A stretch of DNA of 64,000 nt, from NCBI GenBank assembly GCA_947381415.1, contig CANCVB010000004.1, positions 83,721 to 147,720 on the forward strand. The letters are read 5' to 3'. The position numbers were made by a program, and so were the translations under genes. The notes under the pieces are model-generated. The model saw only the letters and a list, made by a program, of their open reading frames with translations, was not told the origin of the DNA and made no database searches. The DNA comes from Burkholderiales bacterium. GTDB lineage: Bacteria; Pseudomonadota; Gammaproteobacteria; Burkholderiales; Burkholderiaceae_C. Positions 56,647-64,000 of the stretch are shown in pieces; the first letter of the stretch is position 1, and every line of letters starts with the position of its first letter.

Positions 56647-58326
56647 TTACCTTTTGTATTTTTTTGTTTGGATAAACCTATTCCAAATTTCTTTTCCGCT
56701 AACAACATGGATTGCGCCAGCAGACACGCCTGAGCAACCATCGTTATCTGCATTCACGACAATGTCCGCGTAGCCATCATTATTCCAGTCGAATGCATCC
56801 ATATGAAAATATGGAGCGGCTAGTTGTGTCATCACCCCACCTTTTATCTTAGCAATCCGTAGGTCAGTAACAGTCATTGCAGGTAAGCGCATGATGTCTT
56901 TACCATTGACCAAGAACATGACACCAGCTTCATTTAAATGTCGATGACCTGAGATAGAAAAATCTGGAAGTCCGTCTCCGTTAGTGTCACCCGATCGTAA
57001 TGAAACTGACGTACCAATTCCATCGTAATCAGAGAACTGTGCAGAGCCGATTAAAGTAAATTTCGCAATATCACTAATTAAAATTGGGCTTATGTTCTTA
57101 CTTTGAATTTCTTTTGCCAAAAAAAGTGAAGCCCATCCAAACCTTTTTTCCGAACCTGGCCCTAATCTTTGAGGTTGACTTACCCAAAAATCCATCAAAC
57201 CATCTTGGTCGTAGTCAGCAAAACCGCCGATCAATAAGAAGCCCTTTTCTACACCTGTAAGCCATATTAACTTTGACTTATCAGTAGCGGAATAAGGACT
57301 TAAGAAAATCACAATAGCATCATTCAGCTTGATCGCAAAATCTTCTTGTCCATCATGGTTAATGTCTGGAAGAGGGAAAATCGAATATGGACCCGATCGA
57401 TCAATTTGACTTTCAATATTTGAAATGTTGATTTTCTCGTTTAACCTGATTATATTTTCTGCAGTATCTAGGGAGAGAAGTTCGACTGATTGAGAAGTCA
57501 GCTTGGCAATTACTACCCCTCGCTCTGTTTTGAGAAATATGCTGTTACGCCCCACATTCAACCCACTTGAAAAATCTTTATGTTTTAAAAGACTGGACAG
57601 GTAAATTTCATCGCCCAGGATGAAGTCATCTGTACCGTCTTTATCTATATCGCCAGTGTTATAGCCATACCCAATGAAGTGACCGTTACTTGGATCAGTA
57701 AGGCTTTCTATCCCTTTTCGTTGCATATAAGCAGACATCAAGCCTGCAGATCGATCAAGTCGAATGGGGTTGCTGTCCACAATAGTTCTTGAGTCTATGA
57801 CAGCATCAAAGGTTTTACCCTGATGAAGGGTAGTCTTGGCTCCAGCATATGAGCCAGCAAGAATCGTGAGAAATTCGCTTCCATCCGATGATTGTTGAAG
57901 TAAATACTGGTTTCGTGAAGCCCAGAAGATATGAGCATCCTTGGAGTAAAAATCCACTTGGGTGGGACAAATTTTTGCAATCCTGACATCGTTAATGGAT
58001 GTAAATTTGTTGCCTTCAGCTGCATATATTTCGGTTAATGGGCTCACTTCGCCGGTGTCAAGTAGACGAACAAAAGCTTCGTGTCGCTCGAAATAAAATT
58101 TCATCAACGACCAAGTATCAATTTTCCATTGCTCATCTCGGCTAACATTTTTTTCAGTCTTTGTGAAATGAATTAATTGAGTAGGTGCAAATAAGATCCA
58201 GCCCAGCAAGGTTCCCAGTGAACCAGTTATCAAAATTACCGTGACAATGATAAAACGTTTTGTAATCCAAGTGTATAAAGTTGAATTGAAAAAATTCTCT
58301 TTAGTATTGGCAGTTTTCCAATTCAT
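56647..58326 (-). CDS. membrane-anchored FG-GAP repeat protein
   Basis: 559 residues. One N-terminal membrane segment (residues 25-47) with a short cytoplasmic head; the rest lies outside the cytoplasm. Five calcium-binding FG-GAP loops of the form DxDxDGxxD at residues 226, 321, 371, 447 and 513, as in integrin-like beta-propellers. No enzyme motif. It is inside the glycan operon, 4 bases after the NeuB-like gene and 20 bases before the APH-like gene. Could bind or present the glycan, or act in adhesion; role unknown. Confidence 0.75.
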   Translation of the reverse strand: MNWKTANTKENFFNSTLYTWITKRFIIVTVILITGSLGTLLGWILFAPTQLIHFTKTEKNVSRDEQWKIDTWSLMKFYFERHEAFVRLLDTGEVSPLTEIYAAEGNKFTSINDVRIAKICPTQVDFYSKDAHIFWASRNQYLLQQSSDGSEFLTILAGSYAGAKTTLHQGKTFDAVIDSRTIVDSNPIRLDRSAGLMSAYMQRKGIESLTDPSNGHFIGYGYNTGDIDKDGTDDFILGDEIYLSSLLKHKDFSSGLNVGRNSIFLKTERGVVIAKLTSQSVELLSLDTAENIIRLNEKINISNIESQIDRSGPYSIFPLPDINHDGQEDFAIKLNDAIVIFLSPYSATDKSKLIWLTGVEKGFLLIGGFADYDQDGLMDFWVSQPQRLGPGSEKRFGWASLFLAKEIQSKNISPILISDIAKFTLIGSAQFSDYDGIGTSVSLRSGDTNGDGLPDFSISGHRHLNEAGVMFLVNGKDIMRLPAMTVTDLRIAKIKGGVMTQLAAPYFHMDAFDWNNDGYADIVVNADNDGCSGVSAGAIHVVSGKEIWNRFIQTKKYKR

Positions 58327-58330
58327 ACGA

Positions 58331-59443
58331 TTACTTGCCCCATCTAATGGAATTGACGTCTGCCCATTGAATTGGTTCGCCGCTGGGAATTGATATATTC
58401 GCAGTTGAGCCCAAAAGATCGTTAATATCTTCAGCTCCTATGCCGAATGGGGGGAAGGCAAAATCTATGTCGTTTCGCGTAATTAATTCGCCCTTAGCTA
58501 TTTCCCTGCGTGCAATGATGCACATACGATCAACAGGGTTCGTAAAAATCTCCTGATCTGGACGGATACTTTTTCCCAAGGCGAACCAACTCTCTTCAAG
58601 CATCGCAATAGCCTCTCGTAATCGGCTTACAGGTAAGGCATGAGCTACATCAATATCCGCTTTTGCAGCATCTATCACAAGTCCCTTTTCAACAATGGAA
58701 GCTCCAAGTGCTACCGCAATGGGCAGCATGGTGAGCCCTTGATGATGATCAGAAAGCCCTACTGGGCACGAGAATACCTGTGCCATGTGAGAAATCATCC
58801 TGAGGTGAAATTTGTCTGGGTGTGCTGGGGGACCTGGGGGTGAATGCTGGATGATGAGTCTATGACTTGCCCCCTTTTTTTGAGTCCAGCTTACTGCTTT
58901 TTCAATTTCACAAAATTTACTACGTCCAGTATCAATTACCATTGGAAAGGCACTAACTGCAATTTCTTCTATCAGCGAGCGATGAGTAATGTTTGATGAA
59001 GGAATTTTTATTGCTGAAGCACCAACCTCCTTTGCGAACTCCAGACCCTCGGTATCGTAGACGCTTAATATAAGGCATAGACCTGCATCGCTGGCGTGCT
59101 TCATTACTCTGTGAAGCATCTCCAGCGGTACTACGTGGCGGTCTATCACTTTATTCAATGGCTCAGCGACCATCTCATTTGTATCTTTGTTGTAGTAGTT
59201 AATTGGCCCCGCATCCTTTAGGCACAGGCTCCCCCTGTGAAGTACTGCACCTTTTAAGAAATGTCCTCCAGCTTGGACTATCTTGTCAACCAGATGGAGT
59301 GCCTGGTTCAGGTCTTTTTGGAAATAGACATCGATGTCTGGCCAAAAAACAGGCGGATACTGCTCACCAATTAAGTAAGGACCAATGGTCACAGATGAAG
59401 GGCTGCGAACCTTTTGGCGTTCGAGATGATTAGTCGGAGACAT
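58331..59443 (-). CDS. divergent NeuB-family (N-acylneuraminate/nonulosonate) synthase with SAF domain
   Basis: 370 residues. TIM barrel of the PEP-condensing NeuB/SpsE family plus a C-terminal SAF domain (about residues 303-365). Likely metal ligands H200 (IIQH) and H233 (GLSDHH) are kept. Departures from the family norm: no NHNG or VKFQ segment in the first strands (IGEQYPPVFW and LKGAVLH instead), and EKG (252-254) where EKH is usual. No CMP-sugar synthetase is nearby in this window. It may make an unusual nonulosonate or another PEP-derived sugar acid. Overlaps the methyltransferase gene by 14 bases. Confidence 0.78.
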   Translation of the reverse strand: MSPTNHLERQKVRSPSSVTIGPYLIGEQYPPVFWPDIDVYFQKDLNQALHLVDKIVQAGGHFLKGAVLHRGSLCLKDAGPINYYNKDTNEMVAEPLNKVIDRHVVPLEMLHRVMKHASDAGLCLILSVYDTEGLEFAKEVGASAIKIPSSNITHRSLIEEIAVSAFPMVIDTGRSKFCEIEKAVSWTQKKGASHRLIIQHSPPGPPAHPDKFHLRMISHMAQVFSCPVGLSDHHQGLTMLPIAVALGASIVEKGLVIDAAKADIDVAHALPVSRLREAIAMLEESWFALGKSIRPDQEIFTNPVDRMCIIARREIAKGELITRNDIDFAFPPFGIGAEDINDLLGSTANISIPSGEPIQWADVNSIRWGK

Positions 59444-60155
59444 GTATTTCCATTAAGGTCTCAGGCAAAATCAGGCACAACCCGTTCATTGTTCGTCGCG
59501 TGCCGTCAGCAAGATCTAGTGTGTGGGCACGATGAGGAAACAAATCACGTTTTGGTAAGTATGATTTCATGTGAAAGTCCAAAAAATTTACATGTAGACC
59601 ACGACTGGTTGCCCATCGATAGATCTGCGCTCGAGAGAAAATATTGAAACCGCGCATCCAGTCGAGTCCATTTAAATTGTCTCGATAGGCAATGCGCACA
59701 TCAATATCGTCCGGAATAAGCAGTGCTTGCACATAAACACGACCACCCACAGTTGTCTGGGCAACCAGGTTTTCGAGAAGCGGTTCGAATCTATCAAAAA
59801 TACCTAGCGTGCCAAAAGATGTGACCACATCAAACCTGCCAGCAACCATTTTCAATCCATCACCAACAAAAAATTTTGCTTTAGATAGCTCGGGACGCCT
59901 CCTAGCTTCATCAATCATTTTGATGTCTATATCAATGCCAACAAGTTGTGAGTCCTTATAGTTTTGACCAAGAAAATGCAGCAAATCCCCAGTGGCGCAA
60001 CCAACGTCAAGAAAGCTTGTCGGCGTTAAGTCCGCAGATTGCAGTCGCTGGGTAAAAAAAGAAAAAATGTCCTTCTGTGGTTCAGCTTTATTCTCGCCCG
60101 TATAGGTTTCAGGCCGTTGTTGAAAGTCAGGTATATCGAAGGTTCTATGCGGCAT
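59430..60155 (-). CDS. SAM-dependent class I methyltransferase
   Basis: 241 residues. SAM-binding motif I FLDVGCATGDLL, motif II VGIDIDIKMIDEARRR, then DVVTSFGTLGIFD. A cytosolic small-molecule methyltransferase, perhaps placing an O-methyl or N-methyl on a sugar. Start overlaps the preceding gene by 11 bases and its end overlaps the NeuB-like gene. Confidence 0.82.
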   Translation of the reverse strand: MPHRTFDIPDFQQRPETYTGENKAEPQKDIFSFFTQRLQSADLTPTSFLDVGCATGDLLHFLGQNYKDSQLVGIDIDIKMIDEARRRPELSKAKFFVGDGLKMVAGRFDVVTSFGTLGIFDRFEPLLENLVAQTTVGGRVYVQALLIPDDIDVRIAYRDNLNGLDWMRGFNIFSRAQIYRWATSRGLHVNFLDFHMKSYLPKRDLFPHRAHTLDLADGTRRTMNGLCLILPETLMEIHVSD

Positions 60156-61617
60156 TTGGGTCTACCTCAAAAAGGAGTTTTTCCAAACGTTCTGTGGCCT
60201 TTCCATCAAACCCCCCCCAAAAAAACGAATTACTACGTGCAAGCAATACCAGTTTAGATCGTTCAATCGGATCTGCGAATCGTAAGAGTGCATGACGATA
60301 CCCTGTTTCATCAGAAGTGCTGATGACTTGCGGCACTTGCAGATAGTCAGAGTAGCCATAGCCATAACAATCAAAATCAATAACGGGGACACCACAACCG
60401 AGAGCCCATTTAATCGTTGATGAGACAGAAGCAATATATAAGTCAGCTAGAGGTAGCAGATCTGCAACCGTCGTTTCAACCATTACCACTCCTGTAGCAC
60501 GAATTAATTGGCGCGACTCTTCGGAGACATTGGGGTGAGGACTAACAATAACATTTACACCATCCAGTGTCCGAGGTAAGCATGCAAATGCATTTATCAA
60601 ATCTACATAGCTCTCATATTCGCATGGACGAGTTTTGAACTGATCTGGGGGCATTGCAACAAGTATCAGGGGAAGTTGAGGTGAGTGAAAATACTGTTTA
60701 CAGAGCATTGCACGCCTGCAATCGCGGTCAAGTGCCACACCTGAGAGGGTATCTTGAAGAGGGTGACCAATAGTTTTCAATTGATTTTTAGGAAAGCCAA
60801 ATTGAAGATAAATATTTTCCATGGCCAAACTTTCCACCGCAATCACATTTGAGTGCCCAGAATTTACTAGCCACGGATTGAATGGAGCAACACCGGTGAT
60901 TTCTCGTGCCAGCATCTCAGTGAATGGAAGACGCGTAATGACAAAATCATCACCCTCTGCGAGCCAATGTGGCAGGTGGAAACGAACTAGCGAAGCCTGT
61001 ACCGCGTTGAGGGCATGATTCGAACTATATTTATAAGCTGTAACTGCTTCATTTGCCGAAATTGCGCCGTAACTTGTAATGGCAGTTCGTATACCGCGAC
61101 GCTTAGCGCTCTCTATCCATCCATAACTGTCGCGCTCAATGTTGTCTTCCGCCATTACCACTGCATCAATACCTAATCGCACCAACCAATCCTCACAAAA
61201 TCGAATTCGTCGGTGTACAGAATCAATCGCACATAAAACCGAAAGGCGCTCATACCTTGATAGCTCAAAGTATAGAGCCTTGGCCTGCAAACCAGTTTTA
61301 CTTTTTATCAACTGCTTTGAAGTACCAGAAAGTTGTGACTCTAAATCTGTCGGTAGGCGAGTAGGTTTTGAAGATAACCAACCAGAGAGTTTAGTATGGA
61401 TATCGGCAAGCCCACCATCAGGGGTTGTTTCCTCAATATATACAGTGCCTGCAGCCAATGCTTCTGCTTGGTATCTAAAAGATTCCGGAAGGCTATACGG
61501 AGACCAAAGAATCGCATCAAACTCCTGAGAATTAAATCCTCGTTGAGCAAGTTTCAGAAAGACTTGGAAGTTACCAGGCTCATATATAATACACAGAAGT
61601 CTTTTTTTTTCTGTCAA
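60145..61617 (-). CDS. GT-B-like protein of unknown function, surface-glycan operon (paralogue A)
   Basis: 490 residues from a TTG start overlapping the previous stop (TTGA); start is uncertain. Two-domain Rossmann-like layout as in GT-B glycosyltransferases and UDP-sugar 2-epimerases: N-terminal LLCIIYEPGNFQVFLKLA, and a C-terminal half with SPHPNV, ADLYIASVSSTIKWALGCGVP-type segment (about residues 393-412). Motifs PHWL (216-219) and PWLVNSG (248-254) recur in the gene at 62818. I cannot name the reaction; transfer or processing of an activated sugar is likely. Confidence 0.6.
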   Translation of the reverse strand: MTEKKRLLCIIYEPGNFQVFLKLAQRGFNSQEFDAILWSPYSLPESFRYQAEALAAGTVYIEETTPDGGLADIHTKLSGWLSSKPTRLPTDLESQLSGTSKQLIKSKTGLQAKALYFELSRYERLSVLCAIDSVHRRIRFCEDWLVRLGIDAVVMAEDNIERDSYGWIESAKRRGIRTAITSYGAISANEAVTAYKYSSNHALNAVQASLVRFHLPHWLAEGDDFVITRLPFTEMLAREITGVAPFNPWLVNSGHSNVIAVESLAMENIYLQFGFPKNQLKTIGHPLQDTLSGVALDRDCRRAMLCKQYFHSPQLPLILVAMPPDQFKTRPCEYESYVDLINAFACLPRTLDGVNVIVSPHPNVSEESRQLIRATGVVMVETTVADLLPLADLYIASVSSTIKWALGCGVPVIDFDCYGYGYSDYLQVPQVISTSDETGYRHALLRFADPIERSKLVLLARSNSFFWGGFDGKATERLEKLLFEVDPNAA

Positions 61618-62771
61618 AACTTAGCCCTAACATTTATAGTAGTTTTGTTAATTACACTGGAAATCAACTTCAAAGTGCGTTCTACAGATTCATAAGGGTT
61701 ACTTAACTTCAACTGACAAGCCAAGGCCTGTCTATTTCGCTCAGTTGGTGTGAGGCCAAGGTGTAGCGCATTTTCTAGACTTAATTTGTCACTTGCTGCA
61801 AGTGCAATTCCCTTGGTTATTAGAGGGAACTCAGCTAACCCGGTCGCTGGTCGCCAGAAATTAGAAATGCTTTCGGGATAATCGGCACAAACGATACTGA
61901 CTTTGGCGTGTTTATTTACAGCCATCATAAAGGCCGCATCCAGGGACACTGTGGAGAAACACGACAGCACCACGTCCGCAGCAGCAATAGACGTTTCAGC
62001 AGAAAAGTTATGAACTACTAATGGATCTACTCCTGAATTTTGAAAAAATTTTAGCGAACGCAATTGAGAGAATTTCGTTTCGAGTGGATGAGGTTTATAA
62101 AAGAGCTTTACCCCTTTTAGCCGGCCAACGCTTTCGCCAACATCTAGCAGTACCTGGCCATAGCCCGGCACGTTATGCAAATCTTGACCAAAATAACCTA
62201 TGGTAGGCATATCAGCGCTTAGTCCAAGGGCGAACCGTCCCTTTTGGCGTAAATCTAAAAAATCAATATTCAAAAATTGAACATGTTTGGGAGAACCGAT
62301 AACATGAACTTCTGCACATGTCTTTTCCCGCGTCAACTGCGCCGCCACTTCATCTAAGACTAGGTAATGATCAGGACGTTGATCTTCCGTCCAAATATCT
62401 CCCCAAAAATCCTGAAATACAAAACTTGGAATACCTATTTGCCTAGCTGCCGAAATTACAGTTCGGTCTATACCTTTTCCCTCTAAGGACGATCTACCGC
62501 ATACTACCGCACAGGCACCGAACTGCGTGAGTTTTTCTCCCGCCAAGGTAAGGTTAGATTTTGAATTCTCAGCTGTACTTAAAGAAGCTAACCAGGCATT
62601 AGCAGGTACGTGGGGAATATGGCGAGCTTTAAAGTAAATATGAGCAGCCCCCTCGGCCACAATTAAACTATCCATCCCGTGTAAGGCTGCATTGACGGCC
62701 AAAGCTCCTATGTGACCAGCAGAACCTGCGTCATGAGCAGAAAGAACTATTCGCAGCAATTTGTTAATCAT
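61614..62771 (-). CDS. GT-B-like protein of unknown function, surface-glycan operon
   Basis: 385 residues, ATG start. N-terminal RIVLSAHDAGSAGHIGALAV resembles the first strand-loop of GT-B enzymes; a C-terminal half contains LFYKPHPLETKF and AADVVLSCFSTVSLDAAF, similar in layout to CDP-glycerol glycerophosphotransferase and related teichoic or capsule enzymes. Only distantly like its two neighbours. Overlaps the downstream gene by four bases. Confidence 0.6.
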   Translation of the reverse strand: MINKLLRIVLSAHDAGSAGHIGALAVNAALHGMDSLIVAEGAAHIYFKARHIPHVPANAWLASLSTAENSKSNLTLAGEKLTQFGACAVVCGRSSLEGKGIDRTVISAARQIGIPSFVFQDFWGDIWTEDQRPDHYLVLDEVAAQLTREKTCAEVHVIGSPKHVQFLNIDFLDLRQKGRFALGLSADMPTIGYFGQDLHNVPGYGQVLLDVGESVGRLKGVKLFYKPHPLETKFSQLRSLKFFQNSGVDPLVVHNFSAETSIAAADVVLSCFSTVSLDAAFMMAVNKHAKVSIVCADYPESISNFWRPATGLAEFPLITKGIALAASDKLSLENALHLGLTPTERNRQALACQLKLSNPYESVERTLKLISSVINKTTINVRAKF

Positions 62772-62817
62772 CGTTGAAGATCAACCGTCGGAGAATACTT
62801 GCAGTGCATCAAAAACC

Positions 62818-64000
62818 TCATTGAAATTTTTCTGCATTTTTTAATGATAATAAATCAATCATTGTGTTCATGATGCGTTCAAGGTTGTCACCCTCTTTTT
62901 CAAAAAATCGTGGGGAGCTATCTGCAATTCGAGTTGTTATTTCTCCGAAATAAAGTTCATCCTCAAAAAGACGTTTACAAACAGAAAAAACTTCAAAAGG
63001 GGTTTTGACAGTAATTGCGCCTGCCTCATCAAATTCTGTGTATCCATAAAGATAGCCGTCGAAATTGATCGTCGGAATACCGCACTGTAGCGCCCAAAAA
63101 TTGGTTGATGAAACAGTTGAAATAAAAACATCCGCACAATCTACATATTCAATCAGACTTGTTCGCAATACAAAGATATTTGCTTTATGAAGGGCGGACA
63201 GTAATTTTTCATCTGTCAGTGTAGGATGCATACTCACAGCTACTCGAACAATTCCGGCATTCTGCAATTCTTGAGCAGCTGTCATGAATTGGTTGCACAA
63301 ATCTTCATAAGTTGGGCAACCAAGTGCTTTTCGGGGATATTGATTCGGGGCCCAAGAAAGAATTGCTAGCTTATCCGCTAAGCCTCGGCTTAGTAAATCG
63401 ACTGGGGCTAAGGCTTCGATATTTGCCATCAATCGCTCTTTACGCATAGGTCGTGTGCGTGCTGATTGGATGAGCTTATCACTCCAAAGAGCGCCAGTAA
63501 GACGCAGTTGAGAGGAGGGAATACCTGCCATTAAATAATATTCTTGGGCCCATCGTGATGGTACAAAAATAACACCCCGTCCAGAATTTGGTACCCAAGG
63601 TTGAGTAGGGGTCAAACCAAGATGATCAGAAACAATAGCCGCAAACGGAGAGACTCTTGAATATACGTGGCCCCTATTTTGATTCAACCAGTGAGGGATA
63701 TATTTTTTAGCCAGCTCCATCTCAATCCCTACCAGTTTGTTGTAACTATGGTAGGCGAAAGTTTCAATGATTTCCTTTGTCGTTGGGGGCATCGAAAAGG
63801 GAACAATTGCTGTCTTGACTCCATATTTCTCACCAACTTTCGAAAGAAACGAGGTGACCGATAAAGCATAGTCCTGCCCACTCAAAATTAGACATGGTCG
63901 TAATAATTGAAAAATATACTCAGAATGTATTAGTAATTTCTTAAGTCCGTTGATTGTTAACAAAATGTTTTTCAAAGGACTTGATTTTTTTTCAAGTTTT
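62818..64000 (-). CDS. GT-B-like protein of unknown function (paralogue B), 5' end beyond window
   Basis: The frame is open to the right edge: 393 residues are visible and a TTG at 63975 is unlikely to be the start, since the aligned paralogue at 60145 has about 110 more N-terminal residues. Shared motifs with it: PHWL, PWVPNSG, the QL-containing segment after it, SMHPTL, and CADVFISTVSSTNFWALQCG-type segment. So this is a second member of the same unnamed family. 46 bases upstream of the next gene. Confidence 0.6.
   Translation of the reverse strand, partial: KLEKKSSPLKNILLTINGLKKLLIHSEYIFQLLRPCLILSGQDYALSVTSFLSKVGEKYGVKTAIVPFSMPPTTKEIIETFAYHSYNKLVGIEMELAKKYIPHWLNQNRGHVYSRVSPFAAIVSDHLGLTPTQPWVPNSGRGVIFVPSRWAQEYYLMAGIPSSQLRLTGALWSDKLIQSARTRPMRKERLMANIEALAPVDLLSRGLADKLAILSWAPNQYPRKALGCPTYEDLCNQFMTAAQELQNAGIVRVAVSMHPTLTDEKLLSALHKANIFVLRTSLIEYVDCADVFISTVSSTNFWALQCGIPTINFDGYLYGYTEFDEAGAITVKTPFEVFSVCKRLFEDELYFGEITTRIADSSPRFFEKEGDNLERIMNTMIDLLSLKNAEKFQ

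Overview
The window is a bacterial chromosome segment, most likely from a betaproteobacterium of the family Comamonadaceae (Limnohabitans/Rhodoferax/Comamonas-like). This rests on a grpE-dnaK-dnaJ block with a sigma-32 promoter, an rpoD with a long Ala/Lys/Pro-rich N-terminus, a PHA phasin, a cyanophycin synthetase, a Bug-type solute receptor, and a protocatechuate 4,5-cleavage gene order close to the pmd operon of Comamonas. Genus is inference. Genes are tightly packed; no tRNA, rRNA, CRISPR array or insertion sequence was seen, and no gene-free stretch exceeds about 215 bases.

Layout. 1-2143 (+): 3' end of cphA, a secreted protein and a CapA-like protein. 2140-6423 (-): an FKBP-type isomerase, then grpE-dnaK-dnaJ. 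6531-13952: genes linked to aromatic acid use (amidase, Bug receptor, feruloyl-CoA synthase, enoyl-CoA hydratase, amidohydrolase, MetE-like methyltransferase). 14076-29728 (+): one nearly gapless run of 16 genes: a VanA-like Rieske oxygenase, a GntR regulator, a five-gene branched-chain-type ABC importer, a prepilin peptidase, then pmdU-E-F-D-A-B, a serine hydrolase, pmdC and an aldo/keto reductase. Together these could activate ferulate, demethylate vanillate to protocatechuate, open the ring at 4,5 and carry the product through PDC, OMA and CHA to pyruvate and oxaloacetate.

29720-38887 (-): chromate transporter, DMT permease, rpoD, dnaG, gamma-glutamyltransferase and SDR. 38963-39877 (+): patatin-like lipoprotein. 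39962-40507 (-): phasin with a palindromic, probably PhaR-type, operator. 40720-48818 (+): overlapping housekeeping/accessory genes (deacetylase family, thioesterase, nitroreductase, pncB, antiporter, 2-hydroxyacid dehydrogenase, rmuC, MFS).

48835-52758: a mixed accessory stretch (secreted unknown, CorA-like transporter, SDR, class C serine hydrolase, a Kazal-like secreted protein). From about 52.7 kb to the right edge all genes are on the minus strand, visibly A+T-richer, and overlap or nearly touch. They form a surface-glycan operon: a divergent NeuB-family synthase, a methyltransferase, three GT-B-like proteins of unknown function (two paralogous), a membrane-anchored FG-GAP protein, an APH-fold kinase, two family 2 glycosyltransferases and a sugar epimerase. 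This operon is the least familiar part of the window and the best candidate for an undescribed pathway. It continues past base 64000.
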